Assembly: GCF_900109545.1 (NCBI RefSeq)
Contig: NZ_FOAP01000008.1
Coordinates: 1 to 64,000, forward strand
DNA: 64,000 nucleotides
Reading direction: 5' to 3'
From: Stigmatella aurantiaca
Lineage (GTDB): Bacteria > Myxococcota > Myxococcia > Myxococcales > Myxococcaceae
Shown piece by piece: positions 31,180 to 40,552 of the stretch. A program made the translations under genes and the position numbers. Below the pieces are notes generated by a model. The model searched no databases. It was not told the DNA's origin and saw only the letters and a list, made by a program, of their open reading frames with translations. Numbering within the stretch: the first letter of the stretch is position 1; every line of letters begins with the position of its first letter.

Positions 31180-32205
31180 CTATCCTAGCCTTGCGACATC
31201 GCGCCCAATGGCTCCGGCAATGGCCCGTACCTCGTCCATGGCCTTTTCGAACTCGGGAAAGTCCAGGGTTTGGTGGCCATCCGAGATGGCCCGCGGCGGG
31301 TCCGGGTGGACCTGCACGAGCAGGCCGTCGGCGCCGGCCGCCACCGCGGCGCGCATCAGCGCGGGCACCGCCTTGCGCATGCCGATGCCGTGCGAGGGAT
31401 CCACGAAGACGGGCAGGTGGCTCAGGGACTTGAGCATCGGCACCGCGTTCAGGTCGAGCGTGTTGGGCGTCATCGTCTCGAAGGTGCGGATGCCGCGCTC
31501 GCAGAGGATGACGCGGGTGTTGCCGCGGGCGACGATGTACTCGGCCGCCATCAGCATCTCCTTGAGGGTGGCGCTGATGCCGCGCTTGAGAATCACCGGC
31601 TTGCGCACCTCGCCCACGGCCTCCAGCAGCGCGTAGTTCTGCATGTTGCGCGAGCCCAGCAGGAGGATGTCGGCCACCTCGGCCACCTGGGGCAGCGTCG
31701 CCGTGTCCTTCACCTCGGTGACGATGGGCAGGCCCGTCTCCCGGCGCGCTTCGGCGAGCAGCGCCAGCCCGTCGTGCTTCAGCCCCTGGAACTCGTAGGG
31801 GCTCAGGTGCGGCTTGAACGCGCCGCCGCGCAGCAGCGTGGCGCCCGCCTTCTTCACCCCCTGCGCGGTGCCCACGATCTGGTCGCGCGTCTCCACGGAG
31901 CTGGGGCCGGCGATGACGTGGATCGACTTGCCGCCCAGGACGAGGGGGCCCGCCTGGAACTTGCTGTCCTCCGGCTTCACCTCGCGGCTGACGAGCTTGA
32001 AGGGCTGGGAGATGAGCACCGCGTCCGCCACGCCCGGCAGCACGCGGAAGGGCTCAGGCTCGACGACGCCCCGGTTGCCGGTGATGCCGATGGCGGTGCG
32101 GGTACCCCCGGGAATGGCGTGGGGTTGCCAGCCCCGGCGGCGGATCTCCGCATTGACCTGTTCGATGTCCTGGGGTGTCGCATCCGGTCGCATCACGATC
32201 AACAT
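31180..32205 (-). CDS. aroF: 3-deoxy-7-phosphoheptulonate synthase (type I beta)
   Basis: DAHP synthase, first step of the shikimate pathway, 341 residues. An N-terminal ferredoxin-like regulatory domain (about 1-70, starting [13 protein letters not shown]) precedes the KDSA-like barrel with [39 protein letters not shown] and VFVDPSHG. The N-terminal domain is the site of aromatic amino acid feedback in this subgroup. The ATG at 32205 follows GGAGA. It heads the trpDCFBA operon, tying precursor supply to tryptophan synthesis. Confidence 0.94.
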   Translation of the reverse strand: MLIVMRPDATPQDIEQVNAEIRRRGWQPHAIPGGTRTAIGITGNRGVVEPEPFRVLPGVADAVLISQPFKLVSREVKPEDSKFQAGPLVLGGKSIHVIAGPSSVETRDQIVGTAQGVKKAGATLLRGGAFKPHLSPYEFQGLKHDGLALLAEARRETGLPIVTEVKDTATLPQVAEVADILLLGSRNMQNYALLEAVGEVRKPVILKRGISATLKEMLMAAEYIVARGNTRVILCERGIRTFETMTPNTLDLNAVPMLKSLSHLPVFVDPSHGIGMRKAVPALMRAAVAAGADGLLVQVHPDPPRAISDGHQTLDFPEFEKAMDEVRAIAGAIGRDVARLG

Positions 32206-32409
32206 GGGGTGCTTGTCTCCGCTGCTCCCGCGCGGAAGTTCCGGCGGGAGGACTCGTGGGCCGCGTGGCACGGGAACCAGGGAGGGCGCCTCCTGGCGGA
32301 GTGCTCACGGGGGTGCGAGTGTCCCTTGCAGCACAGAAGCAAATCAAGTGACGTTGAAGGCTTTCACTCTCGACGGTTGGCCGCCTGCGGTCAGGACAGG
32401 GGAGGAAGT
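32206..32409. promoter_or_regulatory. Divergent control region of the aroF-trp operon and the CPBP gene
   Basis: A 204-base gap between divergent genes. A hairpin formed by CCAGGGAGG (32277-32285) and CCTCCTGG (32289-32296), with one bulge, lies 72-91 bases before aroF and would be in its leader. A less GC-rich patch (32334-32365) may hold the promoters. I saw no Trp-rich leader peptide on the minus strand, so classical attenuation is not supported. Confidence 0.35.
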
Positions 32410-33030
32410 GTGGGTGAAGCGTCTACGCACCGGGAATGGACGGTGGCCGCGAGCGTGACGGCGCTCGTCTGGGCCGTGCTCGTCCAGCTTCGCTTCCCGG
32501 GCTTCTACCTCGTCGCGCCGCTCTACTGCCTGGGGTGGCTGGGGCTCTCGTGGAAGGCCCTGGGGGCTCCGCGCGTGCGGCGCCCTGCCTCCTTCGGGAA
32601 GGAGGTGCTGCTGGGCGCGGCGGTGGGGGCGGGGATGGTGGGCGTGTCGCTGGCGGTGGCCTGGGGGCTCTGCAAGGGCGCCACGTGGCCCGTCTGCCAG
32701 CCGGTGGAGACGCTGACGCAGCAGGCCAAAGGGGTGAGCGCCGCGGCGCTGCTCGGCGTGGGGCTGCTCGTCGTGCCCGCGGAGGAGGTGTTCTGGCACG
32801 GCGTGGTGCAGACGGCGCTGCGGCCGAGGGTGGGCCTGCTTGCGCGCGGGGGGCTGTCCACGGGACTGCTGGCGCTGTCCTATCTCCTGGTGGGCGCGTG
32901 GGAGCTGGCCCTGGCGGCGCTCCCGACGTTCCTCGTCTGGGGGTGGCTGACGGAGTGGCGCCAGACGCTCGTGGCCCCGCTGGTGAGCCACGGCCTCTGG
33001 ACGGTGCTGATGATCGCCCTCCTCGGTTAG
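32410..33030 (+). CDS. CPBP-family intramembrane metalloprotease
   Basis: A membrane protein of about 206 residues with six to seven helices. The CPBP (Abi/CAAX protease-like) motifs are present: EEVFWHGV with the paired Glu in one helix, a later helix with F-x-x-x-W, and VSHGLWTV with the metal-ligand His near the C-terminus. The Arg of the usual EExxxR motif is replaced by His-Gly. The GTG at 32410 is chosen for its nearby GGGGAGGAA; GTG 32443 is an alternative. The substrate is unknown. The stop lies inside a terminator stem shared with htpG. Confidence 0.8.
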   Translation: MGEASTHREWTVAASVTALVWAVLVQLRFPGFYLVAPLYCLGWLGLSWKALGAPRVRRPASFGKEVLLGAAVGAGMVGVSLAVAWGLCKGATWPVCQPVETLTQQAKGVSAAALLGVGLLVVPAEEVFWHGVVQTALRPRVGLLARGGLSTGLLALSYLLVGAWELALAALPTFLVWGWLTEWRQTLVAPLVSHGLWTVLMIALLG

Positions 33031-33039
33031 AGGAGGGCG
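33015..33039. terminator. Bidirectional terminator between CPBP protease and htpG
   Basis: CGCCCTCCTC (33015-33024) pairs perfectly with GAGGAGGGCG (33030-33039), leaving a GGTTA loop. The CPBP stop codon lies in the loop and second arm, so the stem is partly coding. It can stop both convergent transcripts. Confidence 0.6.
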
Positions 33040-33047
33040 AGGGGGCC

Positions 33048-34967
33048 TCAGGCCTGCGCGGCCACCTGGGTGAGCAGGGCCGTCATCCGCCGGGCGAAGC
33101 GGTTGGGGTCCTCCAGCCCGCTGCCCTCGGTGAGCAGGGCCTGGTCGTGCAGCAGCTCAATCCACTCGGTGAGCCGCTCGGACGTCGCATCCTTCTCCTG
33201 TAGCTTGCGCAGGTGCTCCACCACGGGGTGCGTGGGGTTCACCTCGAGAATGCGCTTGGCGCGCGGGGCGGCACGGCCGTTCTCGCGCAGGAGCCGCTCC
33301 AGGAAGGCAGGCGAGCCCCCTTCCGGGAGCACGAGGCACACGGGCGAGTCGGTGAGCCGGTCCGACACGCGCACCTCGCGCACGGACTCCTTGAGCACCT
33401 CCTTCATCCGCTCGGTGAGGGGCCCCAGGCCCTTGGCGTGCTCCTCCTGCTGCTTCTTCTCCTCCTCGGTGGCCTGGATCTTCAGGTCCGCCTGGAGCGC
33501 GGAGACCAGCGGCTTGCCCGAGAACTCGTTCAGCCCCTGGGCGGCCCACTCGTCCACGGGGTCGGTCATGAAGAGGACCTCGTAGCCGCGCTTGGTGAGC
33601 GTCTCCATGTGAGGGGAGCCCTCCAGCGTTTTGCGCGACTCGCCGTAGGCGTAATAGATGGCCTGCTGGCCTTCCTTCATGCGCGAGACGTAGTCGGCGA
33701 GCGAGGTGAGCCCCTCCTGGCTGCTGCTCTCGTAGCGCACCAGCGAGCCCAGCTTCTCGCGCTGCTCGCTGTCGGCGGCGAGCCCCTCCTTGAGGGTGAC
33801 GCCGAAGTTCTTCCAGAACGTCTGGTAGTCCTCGGGCTTGTCCTTGGCGAGCTTCTCCAGCTGGTCCAGCGTCTTCTTGACGACGTGCTTGCGGATGGAG
33901 CGCACCACGGCGGAGTCCTGGAGCAGCTCGCGCGAGACGTTGAGCGGCAGGTCATCCGAGTCCACCACGCCGCGCACGAAGCGCAGCCAGGGCGGCAGAA
34001 TCTCCTCGCAGTCATCCATGATGAAGACGCGCTTGACGAACAGCCGCACGCCGCGGCGCTTGCCGGAGGCGTCCATGTCGAACGGCTTGCGCTTGGGCAC
34101 GAAGAGCAGGCCGGTGAACTGCTGGTTGCCGTCCGTCTTGAAGTGCGTCCACGTGAGCGGCGGCTCGAAGTCGTGGGTGAGCTGCTTGTAGAACTCCTGG
34201 TACTTCTCGTCGGTGAGCTCCGACTTGGGGCGCTGCCACAGGGCGCTCGCCTTGTTGACGGTCTCCAGCGCCGTGGTGACGGTCTTCTGGCCCGTCTGCG
34301 CGTCGATGACGTCGGTGGTCTTCTTCACCTGGAGCTGGATGGGGTGGCCGACATAGTCGGAGTACTGGGTGATGAGCTGGCGCAGGCGCCACTCGTCCAG
34401 GAACTCCTTCTGGTCCTCCTTCAGGTGCAGGGTGACGGCGGTGCCCCGCGCGGCGCGCGTGGCGGGCTCCACCGTGAAGGTGCCCTTGGCCTCGGAGGTC
34501 CACCGCCAGGCCTGGCTGTCGGCGCCGGCCGCGCGGCTGACCACCTCCACCCGGTCGGCCACGAGGTAGGCGCTGTAGAAGCCCACGCCGAACTGGCCGA
34601 TGAGGTTCACGTCCTTCTGGCCGCGCTGGGAGAGCAGCTCCAGGAACTCGCGCGAGCCCGAGTGGGCGATGGTGCCCAGGTTCTTCACCAGCTCGTCGTG
34701 CGTCATGCCGACGCCGGTGTCCTCGATGGTGAGCGTGCCCTTCTCCGCATCCGGGAGGATGTGGATTTCCAGGGCCGCCTGGTCTCCCAGCAGCTCCGGC
34801 TCGGTGATGGAGCGGAAGCGCAGCTTGTCCAGCGCGTCGGAGGCGTTGGACACCAGCTCCCGGAGGAAGATCTCCTTGTGGCTGTACAGGGAGTTGATGA
34901 CGAGGTGCAGCAGCTGATTGATTTCAGCCTGGAAAGAGTGGGTTTCCCGTGGGGTTTCGACGGACAT
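33048..34967 (-). CDS. htpG: Chaperone HtpG (Hsp90)
   Basis: Bacterial Hsp90, 639 residues, normal length. The N-terminal ATPase domain shows [45 protein letters not shown] and the later G-T-xV loop; the middle domain has VKRVFIMDD and [15 protein letters not shown]; the C-terminal dimerisation domain ends after LTQVAAQA. The ATG at 34967 is the natural start of the family ([15 protein letters not shown]). Downstream it meets a shared hairpin; upstream it diverges from a metalloprotease gene. Confidence 0.97.
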
Positions 34968-35051
34968 GGGGCCTCCGGGCGCCCCCGGTGGGGGGCTGCC
35001 TGTCGCGTTCCCCATAACCATCCCAGACGGCTTGTCGAGTCCGGAATGGGT

Positions 35052-35066
35052 GGGGAATTTTTCCCC
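35052..35066. promoter_or_regulatory. 15-bp inverted repeat between htpG and the M49-like gene
   Basis: GGGGAA-TTT-TTCCCC is a perfect inverted repeat 26 bases before the M49-like start and 85 bases before htpG. It may be an operator or a leader hairpin. It does not resemble CIRCE (TTAGCACTC-N9-GAGTGCTAA). Confidence 0.35.
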
Positions 35067-35091
35067 GGTTGACGCCAGGGGGGAGGGGGGT

Positions 35092-36813
35092 ATGACTCCG
35101 CCCATGACACGCACCCTCCTGTCCCTCCTCACGGCGGTGTCCCTTGCGGGGGCCGCCCCGGCCGCGGAACCCGCCGCCCCGGCGCTGCCCAACGCCGCCC
35201 AGCTCCAGCGGATGACGGCGCGCTTTGCCCCGGTGGACCTCAAGGCCGACCTGTCGAAGCTCCCGGAGAACGAGAAGCGGGCGCTGGCCAAGACGCTCCA
35301 GGCCGCCCGGCTGATGGATGTGCTGTTCCTGCGCCAGTCCTGGGTGGGCAACGAGGCCCTGCTGCTGGACCTCCTGAAGGACACGTCGCCCCTGGGCCGC
35401 GCGCGGCTGCAAGCCTTCCTGCTCAACAAGGGGCCCTGGTCCCGGCTGGACGAGGGGCGGCCCTTCCTGCCGGGCATCCCGGCGGAGCCCCCCGCGCAGG
35501 GCAACTTCTACCCCGCGGGCGCCACCAAGGAGGACGTGGAGCGCTGGGTGAAGACGCTGTCCGAGCCGCAGCAGCGCGAGGCAACGGGCTTCTACACCAC
35601 GCTGCGCCGCGCGCCGGACGGCAAGTTCATCACCGTGCCCTACAGCGTGGAATACCAGGGCGAGCTGTCGCAGGCGGCGCAGCTCTTGCGCGAGGCGGCG
35701 GCGCTCACGAAGCAGCCCACGCTCCAGGCGTTCCTCACGGCGCGCGCGGACGCGTTCCTGTCCAACGACTACTACGCCAGCGAGGTGGCGTGGATGGAGC
35801 TGGATGCCAGCATCGAGCCCACCATCGGGCCCTACGAGGTCTACGAGGACAACTGGTTCAACTACAAGGCCGCCTTCGAGGCCTTCATCACGCTGAAGGA
35901 CGAGACGGAGACGCAGAAGCTGTCGCGCTTCAGCGGCGAGCTCCAGTGGCTGGAGGACCGCCTGCCCATCGACCCGAAGATGCGCAACCCGAAGCTCGGC
36001 GCCCTGGCCCCCATCAGCGTCGTCAACAGCGTCTTCTCCTCGGGCGATGCGAACCGGGGTGTGCAGACGGCCGCCTTCAACCTGCCCAACGACGAGCGGG
36101 TGACGGCGGAGAAGGGCAGCAAGCGCGTGATGCTCAAGAACGTGCAGGAGGCGAAGTTCCAGCAGGTGCTCAAGCCCATCGCCCAGGTGGCGCTGCCCGC
36201 GAAGGACCGCAAGGACGTCTCCTTCGATGCCTTCTTCACGCACATCCTCATGCACGAGCTGATGCACGGCCTGGGGCCGCACACCATCACCGTGAACGGC
36301 AAGCCGACCACGGTGCGCCAGGCGCTCCAGGTCTCCTCCAGCGCCACCGAGGAGGCCAAGGCCGACATCTCGGGGCTCTGGGCGCTGCAGCAGTTGGTGA
36401 ACAAGGGCGTGCTGGACAAGTCCCTGGAGCGGACCATGTACACCACGTTCCTGGCCTCCGCGTTCCGCTCCATCCGCTTCGGCATCGACGAGGCGCACGG
36501 CAAGGGCGTGGCGCTCCAGCTCAACCACTTCCTGGACACCGGCGCGGTGAAGGTGAACGCGGACGGGACGTTCTCCGTCGTTCCCGAGAAGATGCAGGCC
36601 TCCGTGGAGAGCCTCACCAAGCAGCTCATGGAGCTGCAGGGCCGCGGGGACCGGGCCCAGGCCGAGGCGCTGCTGGCCAAGCAGGGCGTGGTGCGCCCCG
36701 AGGTGAAGCGCGTGCTCGACAAGCTCCAGAACGTGCCGGTGGACATCGCCCCGCGCTTCGTCACCGCCGACCAGCTCCTCCAGGAGTACGGCGCCGGAGC
36801 CGTTCAGAAATAA
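35092..36813 (+). CDS. Secreted M49-like zinc metalloprotease (HELMH variant)
   Basis: A 573-residue protein with a signal peptide (hydrophobic core 7-19, cleavage near APA). The zinc site is probably HELMH at 388-392 with a downstream EEAKAD (420-425) supplying the third ligand. This pair recalls dipeptidyl peptidase III (M49, HELLGH and EECRAE), but the first motif is a five-residue HExxH rather than the six-residue M49 form. The segment EVYEDNWFNYKAAFEAF also fits M49-like proteins. The ATG at 35092 directly follows a GGGAGGGGGG ribosome binding site. Peptidase activity is inferred. Confidence 0.78.
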   Translation: MTPPMTRTLLSLLTAVSLAGAAPAAEPAAPALPNAAQLQRMTARFAPVDLKADLSKLPENEKRALAKTLQAARLMDVLFLRQSWVGNEALLLDLLKDTSPLGRARLQAFLLNKGPWSRLDEGRPFLPGIPAEPPAQGNFYPAGATKEDVERWVKTLSEPQQREATGFYTTLRRAPDGKFITVPYSVEYQGELSQAAQLLREAAALTKQPTLQAFLTARADAFLSNDYYASEVAWMELDASIEPTIGPYEVYEDNWFNYKAAFEAFITLKDETETQKLSRFSGELQWLEDRLPIDPKMRNPKLGALAPISVVNSVFSSGDANRGVQTAAFNLPNDERVTAEKGSKRVMLKNVQEAKFQQVLKPIAQVALPAKDRKDVSFDAFFTHILMHELMHGLGPHTITVNGKPTTVRQALQVSSSATEEAKADISGLWALQQLVNKGVLDKSLERTMYTTFLASAFRSIRFGIDEAHGKGVALQLNHFLDTGAVKVNADGTFSVVPEKMQASVESLTKQLMELQGRGDRAQAEALLAKQGVVRPEVKRVLDKLQNVPVDIAPRFVTADQLLQEYGAGAVQK

Positions 36814-36902
36814 GCACAGGCGCTTGCCCGTCCGTTCCCCCGCCCGCCACGCCCGTCTTTTCCCGTGCATGGCGGCGGGGACATGGCCAGAACCACCCCT
36901 GC

Positions 36903-37640
36903 ATGAGCGCTCGCGTCGACCATGGCCCCTGGGGGGTTCCCATCGCGCTGTTCATCCTCGGCGCGTGGGGCGGCCACCTCGTCTGGATGCTCACGGCGGA
37001 CGGGCTCTCGGCCACCTCGCCGCTCGCCTGGCTGCACGTCCTGGTGCAGGGCTACCTGTGCACGGGTCTCTTCATCACCGGCCATGACGCGATGCACGGC
37101 ACGGTGAGCCGCCGCCGGTGGCTGAACAACGCGGTGGGCACGGTGGCGTGCTTCCTCTTCGCGGGGCTCTCGTACCACCGGCTGGTGGTGAACCACCGCG
37201 CCCACCATGCGGACCCTACCAGCGAGAGGGACCCGGACTTCTCCACCCGCTTCCAGTCCTTCCTGCCGTGGCTGGGCACCTTCATGGTCCGCTACGTCAC
37301 GGTGATTCAGTTCTCCGTGATGGCGGTGAAGTTCAACATCCTCTGGTGGCTGGGCGTGGACCAGTGGCGCATCTGGATGTTCTGGGTGGTGCCCGCCGTG
37401 CTGGGCACGCTCCAGCTCTTCTACTTCGGCACATACGTGCCCCACCGCCGCCCGGAGACGCCGGAGATGGCGCCCCACCACGCCCGCACCCTGCCGCGCA
37501 GCCACCTGCGGGCCATGCTCTCGTGCTACTTCTTTGGCTACCACTGGGAGCACCATGAATCGCCCTCCACCCCCTGGTGGGCCCTCTGGCGCATGAAGGA
37601 CGCGCGGGCCTCGGTAACCGATGCGCGGCCTGCCGCGTAA
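36903..37640 (+). CDS. crtW: Beta-carotene ketolase-like membrane di-iron enzyme
   Basis: A 245-residue membrane fatty-acid-hydroxylase-type protein. The His clusters fit CrtW ketolases: HDAMHG (61-66), [11 protein letters not shown] (92-102) and [14 protein letters not shown] (213-226), with [10 protein letters not shown] (175-184) in between. CrtW adds 4-keto groups to carotenoid rings; keto-carotenoids of the myxobacton type are known from Stigmatella. No other carotenoid gene is nearby. The start has several Met options; 36903 gives the usual length. The msrPQ genes follow 11 bases later. Confidence 0.87.
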   Translation: MSARVDHGPWGVPIALFILGAWGGHLVWMLTADGLSATSPLAWLHVLVQGYLCTGLFITGHDAMHGTVSRRRWLNNAVGTVACFLFAGLSYHRLVVNHRAHHADPTSERDPDFSTRFQSFLPWLGTFMVRYVTVIQFSVMAVKFNILWWLGVDQWRIWMFWVVPAVLGTLQLFYFGTYVPHRRPETPEMAPHHARTLPRSHLRAMLSCYFFGYHWEHHESPSTPWWALWRMKDARASVTDARPAA

Positions 37641-37651
37641 TCTCAAGACCC

Positions 37652-38671
37652 ATGTCCGACAAGAAGGCTCCCCAGCCCCCCGAGTCCGAAGTCACCCCCG
37701 AGCCGCTCTACCGGCGGCGCCGTGAGTTCATCAAGAACGTGGGCCTCTTCGCCGGGACGGCCGCGGCCGTGGGAGGCGGCCTCTACCTGCTGGCGCCCAA
37801 GCGCGGCAAATCCCCGGAGCCGCCTCCGCCCGAGGCTGCTGGCAAGGCAGGGCCCGCCGAGCCGCCCGCGGCGCAGGCCAGCGCCGCCGGGAACCCCGCG
37901 GGCCCCTACGACACCACCGAGGAGCAGACGCCCTACGAGGACGTCACCTCCTACAACAACTTCTATGAGTTCGGGCTCGACAAGAGCGACCCGGCCCGCA
38001 ACGCCCATACGCTCCAGACGCGGCCCTGGTCCGTCGTGGTGGACGGCGAGGTGCACAAGCCGCAGACGGTGGACATCGATCAGCTCAAGGCATGGTTCAC
38101 GCCGGAGCAGCGCATCTACCGGATGCGCTGCGTGGAGGCCTGGTCCATGGTCATCCCCTGGCTGGGCATTCCACTGGGCGAGGTGCTCAAGCGCGTGGAG
38201 CCCACCAGCCGCGCGAAGTACGTGGCCTTCACCACCCTGGTGAACCCGGAGCAGATGCCCGGCCAGAAGCGCCAGGTGCTCGACTGGCCCTATGTGGAGG
38301 GGCTGCGCCTGGACGAGGCGCTCCACCCGCTGACGCTGCTGGCCACCGGGCTCTACGGCCGCGAGCTGCCGCCGCAGAACGGCGCGCCCCTGCGCCTGGT
38401 GGTGCCCTGGAAGTACGGCTTCAAGGGCATCAAGTCGATTGTCCGCATCACGCTCACCGAGCGGCAGCCGCCCACCACGTGGAACCTCGCCGCCGCCAAC
38501 GAGTATGGCTTCTACGCGAACGTGAACCCCGCGGTGGACCACCCGCGCTGGAGCCAGGCCACCGAGCGGCGCATCGGCGAGTTCCGCCGCCGGCCCACGT
38601 TGCCGTTCAACGGCTACGCCGAGCAGGTCGCCTCCCTCTACGCGGGCCTGGACCTGCGCGAGAACTACTGA
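37652..38671 (+). CDS. msrP: Protein-methionine-sulfoxide reductase catalytic subunit MsrP
   Basis: A 339-residue molybdopterin enzyme of the YedY/MsrP type that repairs oxidised methionines in the periplasm. A Tat signal is visible (RRREFIKN, then a hydrophobic stretch 31-50). A Pro/Ala-rich linker follows, then the catalytic domain with the Mo-binding Cys in [27 protein letters not shown] near the C-terminus is also diagnostic. The gene is followed after 3 bases by msrQ, its membrane electron donor. Confidence 0.95.
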   Translation: MSDKKAPQPPESEVTPEPLYRRRREFIKNVGLFAGTAAAVGGGLYLLAPKRGKSPEPPPPEAAGKAGPAEPPAAQASAAGNPAGPYDTTEEQTPYEDVTSYNNFYEFGLDKSDPARNAHTLQTRPWSVVVDGEVHKPQTVDIDQLKAWFTPEQRIYRMRCVEAWSMVIPWLGIPLGEVLKRVEPTSRAKYVAFTTLVNPEQMPGQKRQVLDWPYVEGLRLDEALHPLTLLATGLYGRELPPQNGAPLRLVVPWKYGFKGIKSIVRITLTERQPPTTWNLAAANEYGFYANVNPAVDHPRWSQATERRIGEFRRRPTLPFNGYAEQVASLYAGLDLRENY

Positions 38672-38674
38672 GCC

Positions 38675-39295
38675 ATGGCCTCTCCTCCATTGCCCTGGCT
38701 CAAGCCCGCCGTGCTGGTGGGAGGGCTGAGCCCCCTGGCGCTCCTGCTCGTGCAGGGGCTGCAAGGCGAGCTGGGCGCCAACGTCATCGAGGTGGTGCTC
38801 AACCAGACCGGCCTGCTGACGCTGGTGTTCCTGCTGGCGTCGCTGGCGTGTACGCCGCTCAAGCTGCTCTTCGCGTGGACGTGGCCTATGCGGCTGCGAA
38901 AGCTGCTGGGGCTGATGGCCTTCGCCTATGCGGTGCTGCACTTCCTCACGTATGCCGTGGTGGATCAGGGGTTGGCGCTGGGCCGCATCTTCCAGGACGT
39001 CACCGAGCGCGGCTTCATCGCCGTGGGCTTCCTCGCGCTGATGCTGCTGGTGCCCCTGGCGGTGACGTCCACGAACGCCTCCGTGCGGCGCCTGGGCTTT
39101 CCCGCCTGGCAGCGCCTGCACCGGCTCGTCTACGTGGCGGCGGTGCTGGGCGTGGTGCACTTCGTGTGGCGGGTGAAGAAGGATCTCACCGAGCCGCTCA
39201 TCTTCGGAGCAATCCTCGCCCTGTTGCTGGGCATCCGGGCCGTGGAGGCCGTGCGCAAGCGTCGCCGCGTCCGGTCCTCGCCGCGTCCCGCCTGA
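38675..39295 (+). CDS. msrQ: Heme-binding membrane subunit MsrQ
   Basis: The cytochrome b-type membrane partner of MsrP (YedZ family), 206 residues with about six helices. Conserved histidines occur in LHFLTYAVVDQG and in RLHRLVYVAAVLGVVHFVW, which fits heme ligation in the ferric-reductase-like fold. It passes electrons from the quinone pool or flavin reductase to MsrP. It stops 2 bases before the end of the convergent P450 gene. Confidence 0.94.
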   Translation: MASPPLPWLKPAVLVGGLSPLALLLVQGLQGELGANVIEVVLNQTGLLTLVFLLASLACTPLKLLFAWTWPMRLRKLLGLMAFAYAVLHFLTYAVVDQGLALGRIFQDVTERGFIAVGFLALMLLVPLAVTSTNASVRRLGFPAWQRLHRLVYVAAVLGVVHFVWRVKKDLTEPLIFGAILALLLGIRAVEAVRKRRRVRSSPRPA

Positions 39296-39297
39296 GG

Positions 39298-40491
39298 TCA
39301 GCCCGAGGAGGTGAGCCGCTCTCCGGGCGTGAAGTGGAGCGGCAGGTGCGTGGGGCCATGCACGTGGAGGGCCTTCCGGGGCGTCCAGGGCGTGGGGCTT
39401 GCGAGCCGGAAGTCCTTCAGCCGCTCCAGCAACACGGAGAGGGCCACCCGGGCCTCCAGCCGTGAGAGCGGCGCCCCAATGCAGAAGTGGATGCCGTGTC
39501 CAAAGGCGATGTGCGGGTTGGGCTCCCGGTGGATGTCGAAGCGCTCCGCGTCGCGGAACTTCAGAGGGTCCCGGTTCGCGGCGCCAATCATGGGCAGCAC
39601 CAGCTTCCCGGCGGGAATCACCTGGCCGTGCAGGGAGACCTCGCGCCGCGTCAGCCGGAACATCGCCTGGACCGGGGCGCGGTAGCGCAGCACCTCTTCG
39701 ATGACCGAGGGCAGGAGGGCGGGGGATGCCTGGAGCTGGGCGAGCGCATCCGGATGGCCGAGCAGGCAGAGCACCGCGTTGTTGAGCAGGTTCGTGGTCG
39801 TCTCGTGGCCCGCCGAGAGGAGCAACTGGAAGAACCCCAGCAGCTCCTCCTCCGTCAGGCGTGCTCCGTCCACCTCGGCTTCCACGAGCCGGGTCAGGAG
39901 GTCCTCCCGGGGCTCCGCCCGCCGCTGCCCGGCCAGCGCGTGGAGGTAGGCCTTCATCTCGGCGGAGACCTCGGCGAACTCGCGGTGGACCCGGGCGGCG
40001 GCCTCGCCGCCTTCGAGGGTGTAGCCCAGGGCCATGATGACATCGCTCCAGCGCTTGAACCGGGGCTGGTCCTCGATGGGGGCGCCGAACATCTCCGCGA
40101 TGACGATCAACGGGAGGGGAACCGAGAAGTCCGCCGCGAGGTCCATCTCCCCGCGTTCGATGTGCGGGTCCAGGAGCGCGTGGGCCAGCGCCCGGATGCG
40201 CGGCTCGAGGCCCGCCACGCTGCGCGAGGTGAAAGCCCGCATGATCAACGCCCGGAGCTGGGCATGACGCGGGGGATCGGCGAAGACGAGCCATTGCGAG
40301 GTCTGCGCGGACGGGGGCGCCACGAGCGAGCTGAACGCCTCGTGATCCATGAGCACGCGCTTCACGCCCTCGTAATCGAACACCATCCAGGTATCGGAAT
40401 GGGGATCGTACAAGAGTGGAGTGCGGGTCCGGAGCTGGGCATAGGCAGGGTAGGGATCTCGCCGCGTCTCATCCGAGAGAAAGTTCATCAT
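39298..40491 (-). CDS. Cytochrome P450
   Basis: A soluble bacterial P450 of 397 residues. The oxygen-binding I-helix motif AGHET is at 227-231, the ExxR pair is in EEVLR (266-269), and the heme-binding loop FGHGIHFCIGAPL gives Cys337 as the axial ligand. FADPPRHAQLR is the usual helix C signature. It looks like the CYP107-type group, but I cannot name the subfamily or substrate. No ferredoxin or reductase gene is adjacent. It diverges from an AraC regulator across 61 bases, so that regulator is the likely controller. Two adjacent Met codons make the exact start uncertain by one residue. Confidence 0.94.
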   Translation of the reverse strand: MMNFLSDETRRDPYPAYAQLRTRTPLLYDPHSDTWMVFDYEGVKRVLMDHEAFSSLVAPPSAQTSQWLVFADPPRHAQLRALIMRAFTSRSVAGLEPRIRALAHALLDPHIERGEMDLAADFSVPLPLIVIAEMFGAPIEDQPRFKRWSDVIMALGYTLEGGEAAARVHREFAEVSAEMKAYLHALAGQRRAEPREDLLTRLVEAEVDGARLTEEELLGFFQLLLSAGHETTTNLLNNAVLCLLGHPDALAQLQASPALLPSVIEEVLRYRAPVQAMFRLTRREVSLHGQVIPAGKLVLPMIGAANRDPLKFRDAERFDIHREPNPHIAFGHGIHFCIGAPLSRLEARVALSVLLERLKDFRLASPTPWTPRKALHVHGPTHLPLHFTPGERLTSSG

Positions 40492-40552
40492 CGCTCACCA
40501 CCTCCAGGGCTGGGGCCTTCAGGGCCGAGAGGGCACGGTAGAGTTCCACGCC

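Noticed and set aside
32263-32296. A sigma-54 promoter at TGGCACG near 32267
   Set aside because: The TTGC-type -12 element is missing at the right distance.
34968-35091. CIRCE or sigma-32 heat-shock element before htpG
   Set aside because: No TTAGCACTC/GAGTGCTAA pair and no clear CTTGAA/CCCCAT pair were found; only the GGGGAATTTTTCCCC repeat is present.
37643-40294. An 883-codon open frame on the minus strand spanning msrP, msrQ and part of the P450 gene
   Set aside because: It is a shadow of three well-supported genes in other frames and has no recognisable domain.
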